Shown: positions 21,910 through 28,308 of the stretch, piece by piece
Layout of the letters: the number at the start of each line of letters is the position of its first letter
Numbering within the stretch: the first letter of the stretch is position 1
NCBI GenBank assembly: GCA_937892925.1
Contig: CALBHX010000013.1
Location: forward strand, 1 to 28,308
DNA: 28,308 nucleotides
Origin: an uncultured Lentisphaeraceae bacterium
GTDB taxonomy: Bacteria > Verrucomicrobiota > Kiritimatiellia > RFP12 > DVOR01
Direction: 5' to 3'
Notes under the pieces: model-generated
The model's database searches: none
Seen by the model: the letters and a program-made list of their open reading frames with translations, nothing else
Told to the model about the DNA's origin: nothing
Program-made: the position numbers and the translations under genes

Positions 21910-23763
21910 ATGAAAAAGCAACTTGTAACCTTTCTGTCCGTGGCGGCATCTGTCGCCTGGTGTGCAAAGCCCGAAGTAATTCCCGAGCTTCGCGAATGGG
22001 TAGACGGCGCGGGAACCTATACACTCTCTGAGCAAACACGCGTCGTGATCCCCGAAACAGCCTCTGAAGCGCTGGCGCGCTATGCGCAAACATTCGCCGA
22101 AGAGTTGAAACGCCCCTGCGTCCGCGAAAACCGCAGTCATCTCAAGACGCTCACATTCCGCGCCGAAAAAGCTCGGAAAGGCGACATTGTGCTTCAGGTG
22201 AAGCCGGGCTCCATGAAGCATGCTGAAGGGTATACCCTCACAGCCGGCGCCGATGGTATCACCATCACCGCGCCCACAGAAATCGGCGCATTCTGGGGTA
22301 CGCGGACCGTCCTGCAGGTATTTGCCGGGCAGCAAGGCACCTTCCCCGGCGGCACGGCGACGGATTGGCCGGATTACCCGGTACGCGGGTTTATGTTCGA
22401 CTGCGGCCGCAAACCGTTCACCCTCACCACATTGCGCCAGATTGTTGACATCTGCTCGTACTACAAGCTCAACGATTTGCAGCTGCATCTCTCCGATAAC
22501 TATATCTGGCTGCACAATTACCCGGGCGTTAAAACCGCTGAAGACGTCCTGAAGCTGGAGCCCTCTGCGGGCGGATTCCGTCTGGAATCCAACCACAAGG
22601 GGCTGACCTCCACCGACATCTCCTACACCAAAGCCCAATTCAAGGAGCTGGTGGCCGAAGCCGCCGCCAAAGGCGTAAAGATTGTGCCGGAGCTGGACGT
22701 GCCCGGGCACGCACTCGCACTCGTGCGTATTCGCCCGGATCTGATGTATAAGGGATCCGTCGGCAACAAGCACGACCTGGAGCGTGCGGCGATGCTCGAC
22801 CTGACCAACCCCAAAACCTTCCCCTTCGTAGCCTCTATTTTTGACGAATACATTGATGAACAGGTCTTCCCGAGCGATGTCGTGCATATCGGCACCGATG
22901 AATATTACGGTGATTCGGAAAGCTACCGCAAGTTTGCCGATGAGATGCTCAAGCACATTCGCGCCAAGGGTAAAACCCCCCGCCTCTGGGGATCCCTCTC
23001 GCACAAACGCGGTAAAACGCCGGTTACCAGCGAAGGGGTGCAGATGAACATCTGGAGCTTGGGGTGGCAAAATCCCCGCGAAGCCCTCAAAGCTGGCTAT
23101 GACATCATCAACATTCTCGATGTGTACACCTATGTTGTGCCCAACGGCCGGAACAACATCGGCGGCTACGGGGATGATCTCGATACCAAGTTCCTCTACG
23201 AAAAATGGAATCCCGCCTTCTTCGGCAATCAGAGCGTAGACCCCAACGACCCCAAACTCCTTGGCGGCGCATGGGCCATGTGGAATGACAATTCCTTCCT
23301 GACCGACCCCGGCCTCACCGGGCGCGACCTCCTGCCGCGTATCCGCCGCAATTGTGCCACCATCGCACAAAAAACCTGGAACCGCGAACCCTCCGCACGC
23401 TCTTACGCTAACTTTTTGAGCGTGCTCGAAGCCAACGGCTCCCCCGTCTGCATGGCGCTGCCCCAGTGGGAAAAGACCTTCACCGTCACCCGCAAAGGTA
23501 ATCAGCCGATGAAACTGGCTTCCGGCGATGAAACGGATATCTGGGCCGTCTCCCCCGTTGACGGGAAGGTCGGGTTCCGCCGTGAAGGCGCCCAGTATAC
23601 CTTTGATTACACCCTCCCCGAAGGCCGTGAAGTCGCGCTCACCTTCCGGGTCACCCCGCGCCAGGTAGAGCTCTGGGTGGACGGACGGCCGCAGGGCGGA
23701 AAGCCTCGGCGCCAGTTCTATCCGGACGCCTGTAAGTTCTTTACACTGCCCAAGCCGGAATAA
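21910..23763 (+). CDS. Secreted beta-N-acetylhexosaminidase (glycoside hydrolase family 20)
   Basis: Removes terminal N-acetylglucosamine or N-acetylgalactosamine from glycans by substrate-assisted catalysis. The product is 617 residues: a signal peptide (about 1-18; a Cys follows but no proper lipobox), an N-terminal GH20b-type domain (about 20-145), and the catalytic TIM barrel from about 150 (VRGFMFDCGRKPF, LNDLQLHLSDNYIW, VPELDVPGHALAL). The catalytic pair Asp330-Glu331 lies in HIGTDEYYGD, where many relatives have GGDE. A C-terminal beta-rich domain (about 510-617, VELWVDGRPQGGKP) looks LamG-like. The start is set by the signal peptide; the AAGG upstream is too close (2 nt) to be an ideal ribosome-binding site. 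Likely role: host mucin, chitin or peptidoglycan sugar scavenging. Confidence 0.93.
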   Translation: MKKQLVTFLSVAASVAWCAKPEVIPELREWVDGAGTYTLSEQTRVVIPETASEALARYAQTFAEELKRPCVRENRSHLKTLTFRAEKARKGDIVLQVKPGSMKHAEGYTLTAGADGITITAPTEIGAFWGTRTVLQVFAGQQGTFPGGTATDWPDYPVRGFMFDCGRKPFTLTTLRQIVDICSYYKLNDLQLHLSDNYIWLHNYPGVKTAEDVLKLEPSAGGFRLESNHKGLTSTDISYTKAQFKELVAEAAAKGVKIVPELDVPGHALALVRIRPDLMYKGSVGNKHDLERAAMLDLTNPKTFPFVASIFDEYIDEQVFPSDVVHIGTDEYYGDSESYRKFADEMLKHIRAKGKTPRLWGSLSHKRGKTPVTSEGVQMNIWSLGWQNPREALKAGYDIINILDVYTYVVPNGRNNIGGYGDDLDTKFLYEKWNPAFFGNQSVDPNDPKLLGGAWAMWNDNSFLTDPGLTGRDLLPRIRRNCATIAQKTWNREPSARSYANFLSVLEANGSPVCMALPQWEKTFTVTRKGNQPMKLASGDETDIWAVSPVDGKVGFRREGAQYTFDYTLPEGREVALTFRVTPRQVELWVDGRPQGGKPRRQFYPDACKFFTLPKPE

Positions 23764-23778
23764 TAACCGATGGTCATT

Positions 23779-23816
23779 CTGCGCGGAGCCCGAACCCGGG
23801 CTCCGCGCAGGTTTTT
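23779..23816 (+). terminator. Rho-independent terminator after the hexosaminidase gene
   Basis: A perfect 14-bp GC-rich stem (CTGCGCGGAGCCCG at 23779-23792 with its complement at 23797-23810), an AACC loop and GTTTTT after it. It cleanly separates the gene from the fba promoter. Confidence 0.93.
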
Positions 23817-23826
23817 CCCGGGACAG

Positions 23827-23856
23827 TTGCCCTTATTCAATGGAACGTGTTATACT
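23827..23856 (+). promoter_or_regulatory. Sigma-70-type promoter of fba
   Basis: TTGCCC (23827-23832), 18-nt spacer, TATACT (23851-23856). The start near 23863 gives a leader of about 30 nt to ATG 23893. Confidence 0.75.
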
Positions 23857-23892
23857 CTTCCCATCTTTTCAACCTTAACAGGAGTCTTTACG

Positions 23893-24852
23893 ATGATCGT
23901 CACGACGAAGGATCTCTTCAAGCATGCTTACGGCAAGTATGCAATCGGCGCCTACAACATCAACAACATGGAGCAGTGCATGGGGCTGTTCCGCGGGTGT
24001 ATCGCCAGCAAGGCCCCCTTCATCATCCAAATCTCCAAAGGTGCGCGCGCTTATACCGACAAGCTGATGCTTGAATACGTCATCCGTGCCGCCGACAAGA
24101 TTTTCCCTGAAGCCGTCTTTGCCGTTCACCTGGATCACGGCGATGAAGCCTCTTGTATCGACTGCATCAACTCCGGGTTCTACAGCTCGGTCATGATTGA
24201 CGCTTCGTCCAAGCCGTTCGACGAAAACGTGGCTATCACCAAGAAAATCGTAGACTTGGCTCATGCCAAGGGATTGGTTGTAGAGGCTGAGCTCGGCAAA
24301 CTCGGCGGCGTAGAAGAGCACGTGGCCGTAGACGAGAAGGACGCCTGCCTCACCAACCCCGATGACGTGAAGCGGTTTGTGGAAGCGACGAACTGCGATT
24401 CGCTCGCATGTGCCATCGGCACGTCTCACGGCGCCTTCAAATTCACCGGCACGCAGGGGCTCCGCTTCGATGTGTTGGCTGAAATCCAAAAGAAGGTGCC
24501 CGGTTTCCCGCTGGTCATGCACGGGTCTTCCTCTGTTCCGCAAGACGAGGTGGCGCGCATCAATGCTGCCGGCGGCAAGATCGAAGGCGCCAAGGGCGTG
24601 GATGACAATCAGTTCCGCCGCGCCGCAGAGCTCGGGGTAACGAAGATCAATATTGACACCGATGGCCGCCTGGTATGGTGCCGTGTTCACCGCGAATATT
24701 TCCGCGACCACCCTGAAGGGTTCGATCTGCGCCCGATTGGCAAAATCTTCATGGAAGAATATGCCAAGTTCATCGCGGCGAAGAACGTCAAGCTCGGATC
24801 GGCCGGCCAGTTGGATTCGGTTCGCGAGTTCTGCAAAGCAGCAAATGCCTAA
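23893..24852 (+). CDS. fba: Class II fructose-1,6-bisphosphate aldolase
   Basis: Zinc-dependent aldolase of glycolysis and gluconeogenesis, 319 residues. The class II motif is VHLDHGDE with catalytic Asp81 and zinc ligand His82; the other zinc ligands are His179 in GTSHGAFKF and His210 in MHGSSSVP. The phosphate-binding stretch KINIDTDGRL lies near residue 255. ATG 23893 has AGGAG about 8 nt upstream. The paralogous tagatose-bisphosphate aldolases share these motifs, so the sugar specificity is not certain, although promoter strength and the nifJ neighbour favour central metabolism. A strong hairpin follows the stop. Confidence 0.93.
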   Translation: MIVTTKDLFKHAYGKYAIGAYNINNMEQCMGLFRGCIASKAPFIIQISKGARAYTDKLMLEYVIRAADKIFPEAVFAVHLDHGDEASCIDCINSGFYSSVMIDASSKPFDENVAITKKIVDLAHAKGLVVEAELGKLGGVEEHVAVDEKDACLTNPDDVKRFVEATNCDSLACAIGTSHGAFKFTGTQGLRFDVLAEIQKKVPGFPLVMHGSSSVPQDEVARINAAGGKIEGAKGVDDNQFRRAAELGVTKINIDTDGRLVWCRVHREYFRDHPEGFDLRPIGKIFMEEYAKFIAAKNVKLGSAGQLDSVREFCKAANA

Positions 24853-24864
24853 ATCCGCTTTTCC

Positions 24865-24908
24865 CTGCGGCGCCTGATCCGAAAACAGGCGCCGCAGGTT
24901 TGTTTTAT
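24865..24908 (+). terminator. Terminator-like hairpin between fba and nifJ
   Basis: CTGCGGCGCCTG (24865-24876) pairs perfectly with CAGGCGCCGCAG (24886-24897), 9-nt loop, then GTTTGTTTTA. It ends 17 nt before the nifJ start. No promoter fits between the hairpin and nifJ, so it is either a leaky terminator or a processing and stability element. Confidence 0.8.
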
Positions 24909-24924
24909 CCAAAGGAGAGAAATC

Positions 24925-28308
<3,384 letters not shown>

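Overview
The window looks like chromosomal DNA (GC-rich, roughly 55-60% by eye) from a Gram-negative-type, anaerobic or fermentative bacterium. Evidence for this is a Sec-exported phosphate-binding protein and a Sec-exported family 20 hexosaminidase, a pyruvate:ferredoxin oxidoreductase, a short-form phosphotransacetylase and a class II aldolase. The unusual tetrapyrrole gene fusions and a small very basic protein make me lean towards the PVC superphylum (Verrucomicrobiota, Kiritimatiellota or Lentisphaerota, perhaps a gut lineage). That placement is an inference from general impression; there is no rRNA or other clean phylogenetic marker here.

Layout. (1) 1-7068: a complete phosphate-starvation operon, pstS-pstC-pstA-pstB-phoU-phoB-phoR. 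It is preceded by a GC-rich repeat and a three-fold 11-bp repeat that resembles a Pho box, and it ends at a terminator shared with the opposite strand. (2) 7084-9235, minus strand: pta then dprA, from a clear promoter. (3) 9373-9926: a divergent one-gene unit for a DUF805 membrane protein. (4) 10185-15544: a tetrapyrrole operon of two large fusion genes, BioD-CysG(N)-HemA and HemC-CobA-HemD, followed by mnmE. (5) 15575-18028, minus strand: folC-rluA-type pseudouridine synthase, and a separate small basic protein gene with its own promoter and terminator. (6) 18162-21210, minus strand: mazG, a HAD hydrolase, serC and a DUF3467-like gene as an operon, with tRNA-Leu(UAG) upstream. (7) 21470-23816: a spacer with another copy of the GC-rich repeat, then an exported beta-N-acetylhexosaminidase. 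(8) 23827 to the end: class II fructose-bisphosphate aldolase and nifJ (cut by the window edge), separated by a strong hairpin.

How the genes fit together. The pst-pho operon holds the high-affinity phosphate importer, its PhoU coupler and the PhoR/PhoB two-component system, so it probably regulates itself. The tetrapyrrole operon encodes the first committed step (glutamyl-tRNA reductase) and the steps from porphobilinogen to sirohydrochlorin on only two polypeptides, which points to siroheme or cobalamin rather than protoheme. fba, nifJ and pta belong to glycolysis, pyruvate oxidation and acetyl-phosphate formation.

The main points worth a second look are the BioD-CysG(N)-HemA fusion, the HemC module that has lost its cofactor-binding domain and runs straight into CobA, the Pho-box-like triple repeat, hairpins inside two transcription units, the dispersed GC-rich repeat, and a change of strand composition within the pst-pho operon.
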